A DNA stretch of 53,416 bases from Acinetobacter baretiae (GTDB taxonomy: Bacteria > Pseudomonadota > Gammaproteobacteria > Pseudomonadales > Moraxellaceae), in the NCBI RefSeq assembly GCF_015627105.1, contig NZ_VTDM01000020.1, positions 1 to 53,416 on the forward strand. The letters run 5' to 3'. Each line of letters starts with the position of its first letter. Within the stretch, counting starts at the first letter, position 1. The position numbers and the translations under genes are program-made. Positions 8,414 through 18,756 of the stretch are shown here, one piece after another. The notes under the pieces were generated by a model, which was not told the DNA's origin, ran no database searches, and saw nothing but the letters and a program-made list of their open reading frames with translations.

Positions 8414-10252
8414 TTAACTGGTTTCAGTTTCACTAAAGCGTTGTAGTAACTTATATTGGTGTTGTTTTAACACTTTTGGCATTCGCTCACCAAGTTGTTC
8501 AAACAGTACGCCGTGGCTTTGAATTTCTTTTTTCCACTGTTTTGGTTCTTGTGTAGTCACCTTCTCAAAATCAGATCGACTAAAATCACTGCCAGCCCAA
8601 TTTAGGTCTTCATAACGAGGAACTTTGCCAATTGCTGTATCTGTTGCGTGGGCTGTTCCTTCACAACGTGCAATCATCCATTCTAAAACACGCATGTTTT
8701 CACCAAAACCTGGCCAAATGAATGTGCCATTTTCATCTCTACGAAACCAATTGACATTAAAGATTTTAGGCAATTGATGGCCGTTAGCTTCTGCTAAAAT
8801 ATGTGTTTTTTGGCCTAGTGTTAGCCAGTGGTCAAAATAGTCAGCCATGTTGTAGCCAATGAAAGGTAGCATCGCAAAAGGGTCTCTGCGTACCACACCT
8901 TGTTGACCTGCGGCGGCTGCGGTGGTTTCTGAGCCCATTGTTGCTGCTTTATAAACACCGTCAATCCAATCAAATGCTTCAGATACTAAAGGGATGGTAT
9001 CTGCTCTACGACCACCAAAAATAAAAGCTGAAATAGGTACACCTTGTGGATTATCCCAGTTTGGGTCAATAGATGGACACTGATCTGCTGCTACAGTAAA
9101 ACGAGAGTTTGGATGTGCTGCTTTTTCATGGCCTTCGTGTGTTTTACCTTTCCAATTAATCAGGTTTTCAGGCACTGTTTTTGTTAAACCTTCCCACCAT
9201 ACTTGACCTGTTTGCGTCACGGCAACATTGGTATAGATCACATCTTTTTTTAATGTGGCCATACAGTTGGGATTGGTTTTTATATTTGTACCGGGTGCAA
9301 CACCGAAAAATCCAGCTTCAGGATTGATGGCATATAAACGACCATCTTGGCTAGGTTTAATCCATGCGATGTCATCGCCAACGGTTTCTACTTTCCAACC
9401 TTGATAGGTTTGAGGTGGAATAAGCATGGCAAAATTGGTTTTACCACAAGCAGAAGGAAAGGCAGCAGCAATGTAATGTTTTTTACCTTCAGGGTTGGTG
9501 ATTCCCAAGATTAACATATGTTCAGCGAGCCAACCTTGTTCACGACCCATAACAGATGCGATACGCAAAGCGAAGCATTTTTTCCCTAATAGTGCATTAC
9601 CACCATACCCCGAACCAAATGACCAAATTTCACGGCTTTCAGGATAGTGAACAATGTATTTTTCGCGGTTGCAAGGCCAAGCAACATCTTGCACACCTTG
9701 TTTTAAAGGCATTCCAACACTGTGTACACATGGAATAAATGGCTGATTTGTACCTAAAACATCATAAACAGCTTTGCCCATACGAGTCATTTTACGCATG
9801 CTAATCGCAACGTAAGGTGAGTCGGTGATTTCAATACCAATATGAGCAATATGACTACCGATTGGCCCCATAGAAAAAGGAACAACATACATGGTTCGAC
9901 CTTGCATACAGCCTTTAAATAAACCATTCAGTGTTTGACGCATTAGATGTGGTGCTTGCCAATGATTGGTAGCGCCTGCATCTTCTTCTTTTTCACTACA
10001 AATAAATGTACGATCTTCAACACGTGCAACATCTGTTGGGTCGGATAAAACACTGTATGAGTTGGGGTGACAGATTGGGTCTAAGGCCTGCATACTGCCG
10101 TTGGCGATCATGAGTTGAATTAATTCTTGATATTCTGTCTCACTACCATCGCACCATTGAATGGTTTTAGGTTGAGTAAGTTGTGCAATCTCTGAAACCC
10201 ATTCGATCAATTTGGTATGTTGAACAAATGCGGGTACATTGAGTGAATTCAT
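8414..10252 (-). CDS. pckG: Phosphoenolpyruvate carboxykinase (GTP)
   Basis: GTP-dependent PEP carboxykinase, which turns oxaloacetate into phosphoenolpyruvate plus CO2 as the first committed step of gluconeogenesis. It is 612 aa, the normal length of the GTP class. Motifs visible are [13 protein letters not shown] (P-loop with the reactive Cys of this class), [10 protein letters not shown] (metal binding), [10 protein letters not shown] near the N-terminus, [12 protein letters not shown], and a C-terminal [19 protein letters not shown] that contacts the guanine. It is a cytosolic, monocistronic gene between its terminator and an AT-rich upstream region. This is the animal/actinobacterial-type enzyme, also usual in Acinetobacter, and not the ATP-type PckA of enterobacteria. 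Confidence 0.97.
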   Translation of the reverse strand: MNSLNVPAFVQHTKLIEWVSEIAQLTQPKTIQWCDGSETEYQELIQLMIANGSMQALDPICHPNSYSVLSDPTDVARVEDRTFICSEKEEDAGATNHWQAPHLMRQTLNGLFKGCMQGRTMYVVPFSMGPIGSHIAHIGIEITDSPYVAISMRKMTRMGKAVYDVLGTNQPFIPCVHSVGMPLKQGVQDVAWPCNREKYIVHYPESREIWSFGSGYGGNALLGKKCFALRIASVMGREQGWLAEHMLILGITNPEGKKHYIAAAFPSACGKTNFAMLIPPQTYQGWKVETVGDDIAWIKPSQDGRLYAINPEAGFFGVAPGTNIKTNPNCMATLKKDVIYTNVAVTQTGQVWWEGLTKTVPENLINWKGKTHEGHEKAAHPNSRFTVAADQCPSIDPNWDNPQGVPISAFIFGGRRADTIPLVSEAFDWIDGVYKAATMGSETTAAAAGQQGVVRRDPFAMLPFIGYNMADYFDHWLTLGQKTHILAEANGHQLPKIFNVNWFRRDENGTFIWPGFGENMRVLEWMIARCEGTAHATDTAIGKVPRYEDLNWAGSDFSRSDFEKVTTQEPKQWKKEIQSHGVLFEQLGERMPKVLKQHQYKLLQRFSETETS

Positions 10253-10633
10253 GCGAATGCCTTAGAGGTTTTAAAAGGGGTCATACCATCAAAAATCGAT
10301 ATTTTTGATATTTTGCTTAATTTATTAGAGCATAATCGCCCCATTAAATTAAGTCGGAAAATATATATAATAAAAATAAATATACATTATATATATTTTA
10401 AATAAGTATTATTTTCAATCGCTTAAATTTAATATTGCCAATGTATTTATTTAAAAAATATTCAATTTAATTTTATTTTTTAAATAAATAATTTTTTAAA
10501 ACAATAACTTATAATTTTTAATATTTTGATGATTGAACTAAAGCAAATTATAAAAAAACGCGGTTTTTATACAAAATTTCTGACAATGGGTGTTATGCTA
10601 TATTTTCATAGCGATAAGAGTTTCGTGGTTGTG
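10253..10633. other. Extremely AT-rich divergent promoter region
   Basis: About 380 bases between the pckG start and the chosen kinase start. Bases 10360-10530 are almost entirely A and T, with many TATAAT-like strings, so single promoters cannot be picked out. It presumably holds the divergent promoters. No RNA gene or hairpin terminator was seen. Confidence 0.5.
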
Positions 10634-11572
10634 ATGTCAGATTTAAAACCATTATCTTTGGTGTATAACCATAAATCGGGGTTCCATGCGAGTCATAAAG
10701 ATGAAATTTATGAACGAATGATGACCTTGTTTTCTTACTATGGTTTTGAAATTCAAGTGTTTGAATTAAATGAGCGGATTCCGCTTGCGTTGTTAATGAA
10801 AAAAATTATTACACGACATGAAAAAAGTCAAAGTCACGGTGTTGTTGTCGGTGCAGGCGGTGATGGAACACTCAATGCGATTGCCTCACATTTAATTGGC
10901 ACAAATATTCCATTGGGGATTTTACCACTAGGTACTTTTAATTATGTGGCACGTGCGTTAAATATTCCTATTGATTTGATTCAAGCGGCTGAAGTCATTG
11001 TGACAGGTACGCCTCGTTCGGTACACGTTGCACGTTTAAATGACCATGTTTATTTAAATAATGCCAGTTTGGGCTTGTATCCTTTATTTATTGAACAAAG
11101 AGAGCGTTACAATAAGTATTTAGGCCGTTTTCCATTGCATGCATATACCTCTGCGTTAGATGTACTTTTGCGTAAATATAATGCCTTAAAATTAGAATTG
11201 ACATTAGATGGGGTTAAACAACCTGTAACAACCTCGTTAATTTTTTTAGGTAATAATCAACTACAACTTAAAGAGCTTAACTTAACCATTGCTGATGCCG
11301 TGCAACAGGGCAAAATTGCAGGGGTTGTTGTGTCGAAAAGTGATCGTATTTCATTGATTAAATTACTTATACGACTATTTAGAGGAGATGTGGAGCAGGC
11401 AAAAGGTGTTTGTTTGTTTACGGCAGATCATATGGAAATAAAATCTGTACAAAATAAACCACTTTATTTGGCAATTGATGGTGAATTGGTGGAGGAGCAT
11501 TCTCCTTTACATATCTCTGTAGATAAACATGCTTTACATGTTATGGTGCCTTATGCTACTTCATTTGTCTGA
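10634..11572 (+). CDS. Diacylglycerol kinase-family lipid kinase
   Basis: Lipid kinase-like protein of the DagK/YegS/LCB5 group, about 312 aa. The catalytic domain shows VVGAGGDGTLNAIAS (the GGDGT nucleotide-binding motif) at about residues 70-85, and then GILPLGTFNYVARAL, the usual second motif. The likely role is phosphorylation of a membrane lipid. The open frame extends upstream to a TTG at 10526, but that adds a stretch with no family counterpart. ATG 10634 (MSDLKPLSLVYN) places the first beta strand as in relatives; its ribosome binding site is weak, so the start is uncertain. Its 3' end overlaps the metallophosphoesterase start by 20 bases, which implies a translationally coupled pair. 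Confidence 0.8.
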   Translation: MSDLKPLSLVYNHKSGFHASHKDEIYERMMTLFSYYGFEIQVFELNERIPLALLMKKIITRHEKSQSHGVVVGAGGDGTLNAIASHLIGTNIPLGILPLGTFNYVARALNIPIDLIQAAEVIVTGTPRSVHVARLNDHVYLNNASLGLYPLFIEQRERYNKYLGRFPLHAYTSALDVLLRKYNALKLELTLDGVKQPVTTSLIFLGNNQLQLKELNLTIADAVQQGKIAGVVVSKSDRISLIKLLIRLFRGDVEQAKGVCLFTADHMEIKSVQNKPLYLAIDGELVEEHSPLHISVDKHALHVMVPYATSFV

Positions 11573-12341
11573 CTTACACTTTGGCACTGAAAAAAAGCCA
11601 TGTCTCGATGCGATTCGCTTATTTTGCCAACAAAATAGTATTGAAGCTGTGGTTGTGAGTGGAGATCTGACGCAAAGGGCAAGATTTTCTCAGTTTTTAG
11701 CCTGTAAACAATTTCTTCAAAGTTTAAATTTGCCCTATTTGGTGGTTCCGGGAAATCATGATATTCCGCTTTACCATGTCTGGAAGCGTATATTTTATCC
11801 CTTTACTTTTTATGAAGGATTCTTTGGTCCAACGGAGCAAATTTTAGCCACTGAAAACTTTTATTTGATCGGTTTAAATAGTATACGTCGACGACATCAT
11901 ACCAAGGGAGAGATTTCCCTTGCCCAAATTGAACGTATGAATAAAGTATTGAAAAAAGCCCCAAAAGATGCGCTGAAATTGGTTGTGGTTCATCAGCCTT
12001 TTTATACTCCGAGCAAAGCACATGGTTGGAAAGATTGCCCTAAACAGGCAAAAATAGCCTTAGAGCGTTGGGCTGATATGGGGTTGTTTGGCTTATTGCA
12101 TGGTCATTTGCATCATACAGGTATGTATAATTTAACCCAGCTATTTGGTTTAAAAACGGTGCAACCTATATGGGATATTCATGCAGGTACAGCAACATCT
12201 TGGCGATTGCGTAAACATCAACCAAATAGTTTTAATACCATCAGTGAACGTGGCGAAGTCATACACTACTACTTTCATGACCAAGACAATATGTTTTATC
12301 CACTGACTAATGCTGAGTTAAAAACTCTGCATAGCTTATAA
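11553..12341 (+). CDS. Metallophosphoesterase (calcineurin-like)
   Basis: Dinuclear-metal phosphoesterase of the calcineurin superfamily, 262 aa. From ATG 11553 the protein begins MLLHLSDLHFG, which is motif I (D-x-H). VVSGDLT (GD), VVPGNHD (GNHD), VVVHQPF and LLHGHLHH (GHxH) follow, giving the full set of metal ligands. The substrate may be a cyclic nucleotide, phospholipid or other phosphoester. The overlap with the upstream lipid-kinase-like gene hints at a shared lipid or nucleotide substrate, but this is inference. The 3' end overlaps the convergent glycosyltransferase by 35 bases. Confidence 0.85.
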   Translation: MLLHLSDLHFGTEKKPCLDAIRLFCQQNSIEAVVVSGDLTQRARFSQFLACKQFLQSLNLPYLVVPGNHDIPLYHVWKRIFYPFTFYEGFFGPTEQILATENFYLIGLNSIRRRHHTKGEISLAQIERMNKVLKKAPKDALKLVVVHQPFYTPSKAHGWKDCPKQAKIALERWADMGLFGLLHGHLHHTGMYNLTQLFGLKTVQPIWDIHAGTATSWRLRKHQPNSFNTISERGEVIHYYFHDQDNMFYPLTNAELKTLHSL

Positions 12342-13014
12342 ATGTACTGCTCATTGCGTCATACACTTTTGCAGTCATAGGAATGGGTAAAGCAAAAGCC
12401 TGATAGTGCGCGGCATAGTGGGTACTGTAGTTAACAGATGGAATATCAATATGCAGTTTGACGATATTTGATTTTAAAATATATTGCCAGAATAAACGAT
12501 CTCCCATCACACTGTCTTTCTTACTTTTGAATAACCATTCACCACAAATGTGAAAAGCATGTTTGTCAATAAAATAACAATTGGTATCTACAAATCGTTG
12601 TCCGTCAACTTCGGGACACTTTCCTATGAAATGCTCATCTAATGTATATAAATTCCTTGATGTCGTGATGATCTGCGGATGATCTGTCTGATATAATGAT
12701 AAAATATTGCTCAAATGATCTGCTGAAAACCAATTGTCTGCATCTAAAAAACATAAAGCGTCAAAATTTTGAGCACTTGCAAGTGCCGCACCAATGCCTC
12801 TAGGCGTATCTCCATAGTTATTGCTCGGAGGCAGTATAATGTGCTGACATGCCCAAGCATTTATTTCAATATACGCATTCCCATCTGCAATTAAAAAATG
12901 GGTGAGACTTACGTCTTGTCTTTTGAGTATATTTTGCTGTAATACACTGTGATGACAGCGTTTAATGATTGATAAGTCTTCTTTATAATAGGGTGTAATA
13001 ATTGCAATTTTCAT
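12307..13014 (-). CDS. Family 2 glycosyltransferase
   Basis: GT-A fold glycosyltransferase of 235 aa. The N-terminus MKIAIITPYYKED is the nucleotide-sugar binding strand, and CFLDADNWFS holds the DxD motif (residues about 91-97). The PRGIGAALA stretch before it fits the family. No membrane helix is seen, so it is probably cytosolic or membrane-associated, adding a sugar to a surface polysaccharide or glycolipid. No other polysaccharide genes are nearby, so it is an isolated member. It overlaps tail-to-tail with the metallophosphoesterase by 35 bases, and its upstream side is the groES promoter region. Confidence 0.8.
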   Translation of the reverse strand: MKIAIITPYYKEDLSIIKRCHHSVLQQNILKRQDVSLTHFLIADGNAYIEINAWACQHIILPPSNNYGDTPRGIGAALASAQNFDALCFLDADNWFSADHLSNILSLYQTDHPQIITTSRNLYTLDEHFIGKCPEVDGQRFVDTNCYFIDKHAFHICGEWLFKSKKDSVMGDRLFWQYILKSNIVKLHIDIPSVNYSTHYAAHYQAFALPIPMTAKVYDAMSSTFISYAEFLTQH

Positions 13015-13196
13015 GATTTTAAGTTGAGTTTGGGGTTGGTTTTTTGACCAAAAATATTGGATTGATTAAGATGCATTTATGGCTTTTGATTATCTCTGAT
13101 GCATTTATTTTAAACGTTATTTTATAATCATAGGGTTGTCTTTTGTTCGCAATGAATAAAAAAAAATCAATTAAAGCACATTTTTTTCGAATCGCC

Positions 13197-13222
13197 CTTG
13201 AAGCTCTTGTTTTTACCCCCAC
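13197..13222 (+). promoter_or_regulatory. Sigma32 (RpoH)-type heat-shock promoter of groESL
   Basis: CTTGAA at 13197-13202, a 13-base spacer, and CCCCCAC at 13216-13222 match the RpoH consensus (CTTGAA-N13/14-CCCCAT). It lies about 95 bases before groES. A TTGACA at 13227-13232 with TATAAC at 13254-13259 is a possible sigma70 element, but its 21-base spacing is too long for a strong promoter. Confidence 0.75.
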
Positions 13223-13317
13223 CAAATTGACATCAATCATTGATTCATCATGGTATAACACATATTGATATAGCCATGATCAATCCTTTAAAAAAGTAAA
13301 CTGAATTGGAGTGAAAA

Positions 13318-13608
13318 ATGAGTAATATTCGTCCGCTACATGATCGTGTTGTCATTCGCCGTGTTGAAGAAGAATCTAAAACAGCGGGTGGTATTTTACT
13401 ACCAGGATCTGCTGCTGAAAAACCATCACAAGGTGAAATTATTGCTGTTGGTAATGGCCAAGTGACCGAAAATGGTGTACGCGCGTTAGATGTGAAAGTA
13501 GGCGATAAAGTGCTGTTTGGTACGTATGCAGGTACTACTGTAAAAGTAGATGCCGAAGAGCTACTTATTATGAAAGAGTCTGATATTTTAGCGGTATTAG
13601 AACACTAA
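13318..13608 (+). CDS. groES: Co-chaperonin GroES
   Basis: The 10-kDa lid of the GroEL chaperonin, 96 aa, forming a heptamer that caps the folding chamber. The sequence starts [18 protein letters not shown] and contains [20 protein letters not shown], the mobile loop that docks to GroEL. GGAG lies upstream of the ATG. It precedes groEL by 67 bases in the conserved order, under the RpoH-type promoter. Confidence 0.98.
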   Translation: MSNIRPLHDRVVIRRVEEESKTAGGILLPGSAAEKPSQGEIIAVGNGQVTENGVRALDVKVGDKVLFGTYAGTTVKVDAEELLIMKESDILAVLEH

Positions 13609-13654
13609 TTTATTTAATTTATCATTAAAAAATTTTCATACTTGATCGCAATAA

Positions 13655-15313
<1,659 letters not shown>

Positions 15314-15397
15314 GCCACTCAGTTTTTATCTAAATATTTGAATTAAAATATTTAATTTAATTATTTTTGAATAGTTAATCACAAATGTTTTTGTAGT

Positions 15398-15437
15398 AAA
15401 AAAGAAGACCACTTGTGAGTGGTCTTCTTTTATTTTT
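15398..15437 (+). terminator. Terminator after groEL
   Basis: A 13-bp perfect stem, AAAGAAGACCACT / AGTGGTCTTCTTT, with loop TGTG, followed by a T-rich tail. Confidence 0.95.
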
Positions 15438-15560
15438 GTATTTTGACTCGTAAAATATAAATGATGTACTCTAACTGTCGTGAATAATTTGATGATTGAA
15501 ATCATATAATTTTTTGTGGTGAATTAATGAACTATTGATTGCGTTTTGAATGAAATTGTC

Positions 15561-15589
15561 TTGTTTTTTTTTATGACAGTCGCTATGAT
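15561..15589 (+). promoter_or_regulatory. Sigma70 promoter of tRNA-Val
   Basis: TTGTTT, a 17-base spacer and TATGAT end 11 bases before the tRNA start, the right distance for a short leader. Confidence 0.6.
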
Positions 15590-15600
15590 TCCAACCAATT

Positions 15601-15677
15601 AGGCGTATAGCTCAGTTGGTTAGAGCGCTACGTTGACATCGTAGAGGTCTCCAGTTCAAATCTGGATATGCCTACCA
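15601..15677 (+). tRNA. tRNA-Val (anticodon GAC)
   Basis: A 77-base gene with encoded CCA. The acceptor stem is AGGCGTA / TATGCCT (one G-T pair), the anticodon arm is CTACG-TTGACAT-CGTAG, and the T-loop is GTTCAAAT. A phage integrase begins 160 bases downstream, so the 3' half is the likely phage attachment core. Confidence 0.95.
15640..15677. other. Probable attL of the prophage (3' half of tRNA-Val)
   Basis: Tyrosine integrases of this type use the 3' end of a tRNA as attB, leaving the tRNA intact at attL beside the integrase gene. The layout here fits. The matching attR copy would lie beyond the right edge, so the exact core is inferred. Confidence 0.5.
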
Positions 15678-15686
15678 AATTTTAAA

Positions 15687-15730
15687 AAAGGTTTTATAAG
15701 TTTTTCAATGACTTATAAAGCCTTTTTTTT
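15687..15730 (+). terminator. Terminator after tRNA-Val
   Basis: A 15-bp stem with a single T-G pair, AAAGGTTTTATAAGT / ACTTATAAAGCCTTT, with a 9-base loop and then a T-run. Confidence 0.85.
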
Positions 15731-15839
15731 GGTCTTGAGTAAAATAATAACTTTTAAGATATACTACAAAAACAATCAAAATGGACGCTTTTTGTCTATT
15801 TTGTCCAAAAATTACCGACAAATCTGCGACAAGGTTTTT

Positions 15840-16847
15840 ATGAAACTGCCGAAACCAAGAAAACGTGGCTCAAGCTATGACATAACAGTAACTTTTCAAG
15901 GTAAAAGATATTACTGTACTCGCGATACACCTAAAGAGTGTGAGCAGTGGGCAGCACTAAAGTTGTTAGAATTAAAGTCGGGAAAAGTACAGGAAAATTT
16001 AGGTGTTAAACAACACTATCCATTTAAACAACTTTTCGAGCAGTATTACCAGGAGCATGGACGTGATAAAAAATCTAAAACATGGATATATGGCCAACTA
16101 AAAACATTTGATGATAAGTTTGGTACATTAGCTCAAATGTCTATCCATGAGATTACACCTAAGCATTTAACAGCTTGGAGAAATAAAAGAAGTACAGAAG
16201 TTAGCCCCAACACGGTATTAAAAGAATTAAGCCTCTATTCAGCTATTTTTAGTTATGCTCAAAAGGAATTGTTCTTAATACATGATAACCCTTGGATGGG
16301 TATATCTAAGCCGAAAAAACCTAAAGCAAGAAATAGACGCATTACAGATACTGAAATAAATTTAATTCTAAGTGCTTTTGGTTATTCTGAAGGGAAAGTT
16401 CTAGTACTACCGCAACACTATGTCGCATGGGCTTTCTTGTTCGCTCTAGAGACCGCTATGAGGCGCGGTGAGATTCTTAGTATTAGACGTGAGCATGTAT
16501 TTGAAAAGCATGTCCATCTACCGATGACTAAAAATGGTGATGAGCGTGACGTACCATTAACTAAAAAGGCTCGTGAATTATTAAAACTAATACCTCTAGA
16601 GAATGAAAAGATCATCCCACAGTCGGAAAATGCATTCAGGCTGATGTGGGAGCGTACAAAAAATAAAATAGGCTTAAGCGATTTACATTTTCACGATACA
16701 CGACATGAGGCTATTACAAGGCTTGTAAATCAACAAAAACTACCTGTTGAGATATTAGCAAAGATGACAGGACACAAAACAATCAAGGTTTTAGTAAATA
16801 CATACTACAACCCTGATGTGGGCGATATTGCTGATATGCTAGATTAA
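15840..16847 (+). CDS. int: Tyrosine-type phage integrase
   Basis: Site-specific recombinase that integrates and excises the prophage, 335 aa from ATG 15840 (MKLPKPRKRGSSYDIT). It has an N-terminal arm-binding segment, a SAM-like core-binding domain at about 55-150, and a catalytic domain with Arg208 (AMRRGEIL), HDTRHE (His285, Arg288), GH at 311-312 and the nucleophile Tyr322 or 323 (NTYYNP). The frame is open upstream to 15708, but that part overlaps the tRNA terminator and has no family match. The stop overlaps by 4 bases the stop of the reverse-strand gene beside it, which is a candidate excisionase. Confidence 0.95.
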   Translation: MKLPKPRKRGSSYDITVTFQGKRYYCTRDTPKECEQWAALKLLELKSGKVQENLGVKQHYPFKQLFEQYYQEHGRDKKSKTWIYGQLKTFDDKFGTLAQMSIHEITPKHLTAWRNKRSTEVSPNTVLKELSLYSAIFSYAQKELFLIHDNPWMGISKPKKPKARNRRITDTEINLILSAFGYSEGKVLVLPQHYVAWAFLFALETAMRRGEILSIRREHVFEKHVHLPMTKNGDERDVPLTKKARELLKLIPLENEKIIPQSENAFRLMWERTKNKIGLSDLHFHDTRHEAITRLVNQQKLPVEILAKMTGHKTIKVLVNTYYNPDVGDIADMLD

Positions 16848-17143
16848 TTTTTTCTTCTTCTGCTATTTTTAGATTTAAGCAGTGCAAGATTATCTAAGAC
16901 AGGCATTACCTCGCTAGGATCATAAAGATGTTTACGATCTGAGCCTTTGTTGAACATTCTAATATTGTCTAAAATAGTTTGCTTAGAAAAAGGGTAGTGC
17001 TCCATTAACCAAGTAATTGGTACTCGTTTTGGAATTGATTCACGAGCAATACCAATAATTTCAGCTTCCCCAATTTTACCACCAATGAGTAGGTTTGGCG
17101 GAGTCTTACTTTCAACTGTAATCACATATTTAAATGCACCCAT
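16844..17143 (-). CDS. Candidate excisionase / small winged-helix DNA-binding protein
   Basis: A 99-aa protein that I do not recognise with certainty. The middle (residues about 42-85) reads VPITWLMEHYPFSKQTILDNI, then a charged loop and LYDPSEVMPVLDN. This resembles the MerR-like winged helix of phage excisionases and Mor-type activators, and the tail SRRRKN is basic. The start ATG 17143 overlaps the stop of the upstream gene (TGATG) and has GAGGTG before it. As the last gene of the PL operon, tail-to-tail with int, it sits where lambda keeps xis, which supports a recombination directionality role. That role is inferred. Confidence 0.45.
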   Translation of the reverse strand: MGAFKYVITVESKTPPNLLIGGKIGEAEIIGIARESIPKRVPITWLMEHYPFSKQTILDNIRMFNKGSDRKHLYDPSEVMPVLDNLALLKSKNSRRRKN

Positions 17144-17394
17144 CACTTCACCTCATTAATTGCTTTATCAAACCCACCATCTGCAATGAAGCTGTCTATG
17201 AGGTTTGTTGGTTTTGGTGGCTTAGGTCTTGGTTGCCAATATGATGTATACTCATTAATATACTTAAAACCATCGCATTGCTCAACAAATCCAATTTTTT
17301 CAAATGTTGCAATAGTTACATCTGAATCGCCAACTATGATTACCTTTTCCCCGAAGTCAGGCAACTGATGTTCAACGCTTATCCATTCACTCAT
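17143..17394 (-). CDS. DUF551-type phage protein
   Basis: An 83-aa protein with the DUF551 pattern: EWISVEHQLPDFGEKVIIVG at the start, an internal variable part, and a C-terminal SYWQPRPKPP (family W-P-LP-PP). DUF551 proteins are common in phage early regions and have no known function. It overlaps the upstream gene by 8 bases and the downstream gene by one base, so it belongs to the leftward early operon. Confidence 0.7.
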   Translation of the reverse strand: MSEWISVEHQLPDFGEKVIIVGDSDVTIATFEKIGFVEQCDGFKYINEYTSYWQPRPKPPKPTNLIDSFIADGGFDKAINEVK

Positions 17395-17797
17395 GGTCTT
17401 TCTCCACTGCTTCGATCATGGCTTTATATGCGACCTTAAAGTTTTGAGCTGTATTTCCTTTGTTTGCTAAATTAAAAGCATCATAAAAAACTCTAAACAT
17501 TTCCTTTGCTGGCTCTTTCGGCACCAAAACAAACTCACCACTTTCAACTTTTTGACTATATTCAACCCATGAAGCACGGCTTGCATGTAGCTCAGCTATC
17601 TGTTGTTTCAGGTCGTTGATTTCGGCTTGTTTTTCCTCAGCACACATTTGCCATATGTCAAAATCAGAATTAGTACCTATCCAAGAAAATTCGCCGTGCT
17701 TATTTTTTTCAAACTGCTCATCTTTATCTAGATATTCATAATGCTCATTAAGCATTTTTTGTTTAAACGTTTCACGTTCTTTTTCTAAATCAATCAT
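17387..17797 (-). CDS. Hypothetical phage protein with coiled coil
   Basis: A 136-aa protein of unknown function. It is highly charged, with a predicted coiled coil at about residues 50-72 (EEKQAEINDLKQQIAELHAS). The ESGEFVLVPKEPAKEMF block after it recurs in phage early proteins of the Ead/Ea22-like sort, where it precedes a small C-terminal helical part. It is an early-operon member with short gaps on both sides. The start follows the previous stop by two bases. Confidence 0.6.
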   Translation of the reverse strand: MIDLEKERETFKQKMLNEHYEYLDKDEQFEKNKHGEFSWIGTNSDFDIWQMCAEEKQAEINDLKQQIAELHASRASWVEYSQKVESGEFVLVPKEPAKEMFRVFYDAFNLANKGNTAQNFKVAYKAMIEAVEKDHE

Positions 17798-17799
17798 CT

Positions 17800-18237
17800 T
17801 TATACTTCCTCAGCTTTCAGAATGTATTTTTTACCCTTGATCGTGAACTCAAAAGTCTTGTTTTCTTCGACCAGATAAGTTGCAATGTCTAATATTGTTA
17901 CGTCTATATTTTTTGAATGTTTGAGTCTAGATCTAGCTCTACGTCTATCACATTCAAGACATGCATTTGATTTAACAGATCGTGCAGATGTATTGCATGA
18001 TTTACATGGTGCAAATGATGTATAAGATTTAAGACCTTTATTTTTTGCAGCCACTCTTAATTCATGATTTTTTATGCTATCTGGCTTTTCTGCATTTCTA
18101 GCTATTTCATCTGGATTAGAGAAATTGAAGTTATATGCTTTACTGCTATTTACAGCTGGCTTAATCTGCCCACCATTTTTAAGAAAACGTGTAATCTCTG
18201 CAGAGTGGTCTTTTTTGATTTGGGATAGAGTAATCAT
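17800..18237 (-). CDS. Hypothetical phage protein with a four-Cys zinc ribbon
   Basis: A 145-aa protein. A C-x2-C-x13-C-x2-C cluster (CKSCNT ... CLECDRRRARSRLKH) lies near residues 78-98, flanked by basic residues, as in zinc ribbons that bind nucleic acid. The N-terminal half has a helical segment, KKDHSAEITRFLKNGG. No family name can be given. It sits directly after ssb in the leftward early operon. Confidence 0.6.
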   Translation of the reverse strand: MITLSQIKKDHSAEITRFLKNGGQIKPAVNSSKAYNFNFSNPDEIARNAEKPDSIKNHELRVAAKNKGLKSYTSFAPCKSCNTSARSVKSNACLECDRRRARSRLKHSKNIDVTILDIATYLVEENKTFEFTIKGKKYILKAEEV

Positions 18238-18246
18238 CAGCTATTC

Positions 18247-18756
18247 CTAAAATGGCAAATCGTCTGAATTATTAAGATGTGGCGATACGCCATATCCTTG
18301 TGATTGTTGTTGGCTGTAACCTTGCTTAGATTGAGGTTGACCTTGATTACCTGAGCCATAACCTTGATTTTGCTGTGGTTGGTAGCTATTTTGACTAGTT
18401 TGATTACTGTTACCCTGATCTTGCTTACTATCTAGCATCTGCATTTGGTCGCCCCGAATTTCAGTGGTGTATTGGGTTTGACCGTTGTTGTCAGTCCACT
18501 GGCGAGTACGCAATGAACCTTCGATATAGACCTTTGAGCCTTTACGCAAATACTGCTGTGCGATTTCACCAAGGCGATTATTTAGAACGATACGATGCCA
18601 TTCTGTATTTTCTTTACGCTCACCTGAGTTTTTATCAGTCCAAGTTTCACTGGTTGCAATTGAAAACTGAGTGAGAGAGCCACCGTTTGGAAATGTCTTT
18701 GTTTCAGGGTCTTTGCCTAACGTCCCGAGTAAAATCACACGATTTACGCCACGCAT
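18247..18756 (-). CDS. ssb: Phage single-stranded DNA-binding protein
   Basis: SSB of 169 aa. The N-terminal OB fold ([18 protein letters not shown] ... [11 protein letters not shown], residues 1-110) is followed by a Gln/Gly/Asn-rich linker and the acidic tip DDLPF, which recruits partner proteins. It protects ssDNA during phage replication and works with the Rad52-like annealing protein encoded two genes upstream of the HNH insert. The first 15 bases of the gene are duplicated at the start of the HNH gene. A strong AAAGGAGAG site for ssb lies inside the HNH gene's 3' end. Confidence 0.95.
   Translation of the reverse strand: MRGVNRVILLGTLGKDPETKTFPNGGSLTQFSIATSETWTDKNSGERKENTEWHRIVLNNRLGEIAQQYLRKGSKVYIEGSLRTRQWTDNNGQTQYTTEIRGDQMQMLDSKQDQGNSNQTSQNSYQPQQNQGYGSGNQGQPQSKQGYSQQQSQGYGVSPHLNNSDDLPF
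18742..18756 (-). repeat. 15-bp direct repeat at HNH/ssb junction
   Basis: ATGCGTGGCGTAAAT (reverse strand) contains both the HNH stop (TAA) and the ssb start (ATG). The identical 15 bases recur at 19281-19295. The bases on either side of the two copies differ. Confidence 0.9.

Noticed and set aside
13019..13261. An 80-codon reverse frame upstream of groES
   Set aside because: It covers the sigma32-type promoter and has no ribosome site; treated as promoter DNA.
15708..15839. N-terminal extension of the integrase
   Set aside because: The extra part overlaps the tRNA terminator stem and has no likeness to integrase arm-binding domains; the ATG at 15840 starts the conserved part.
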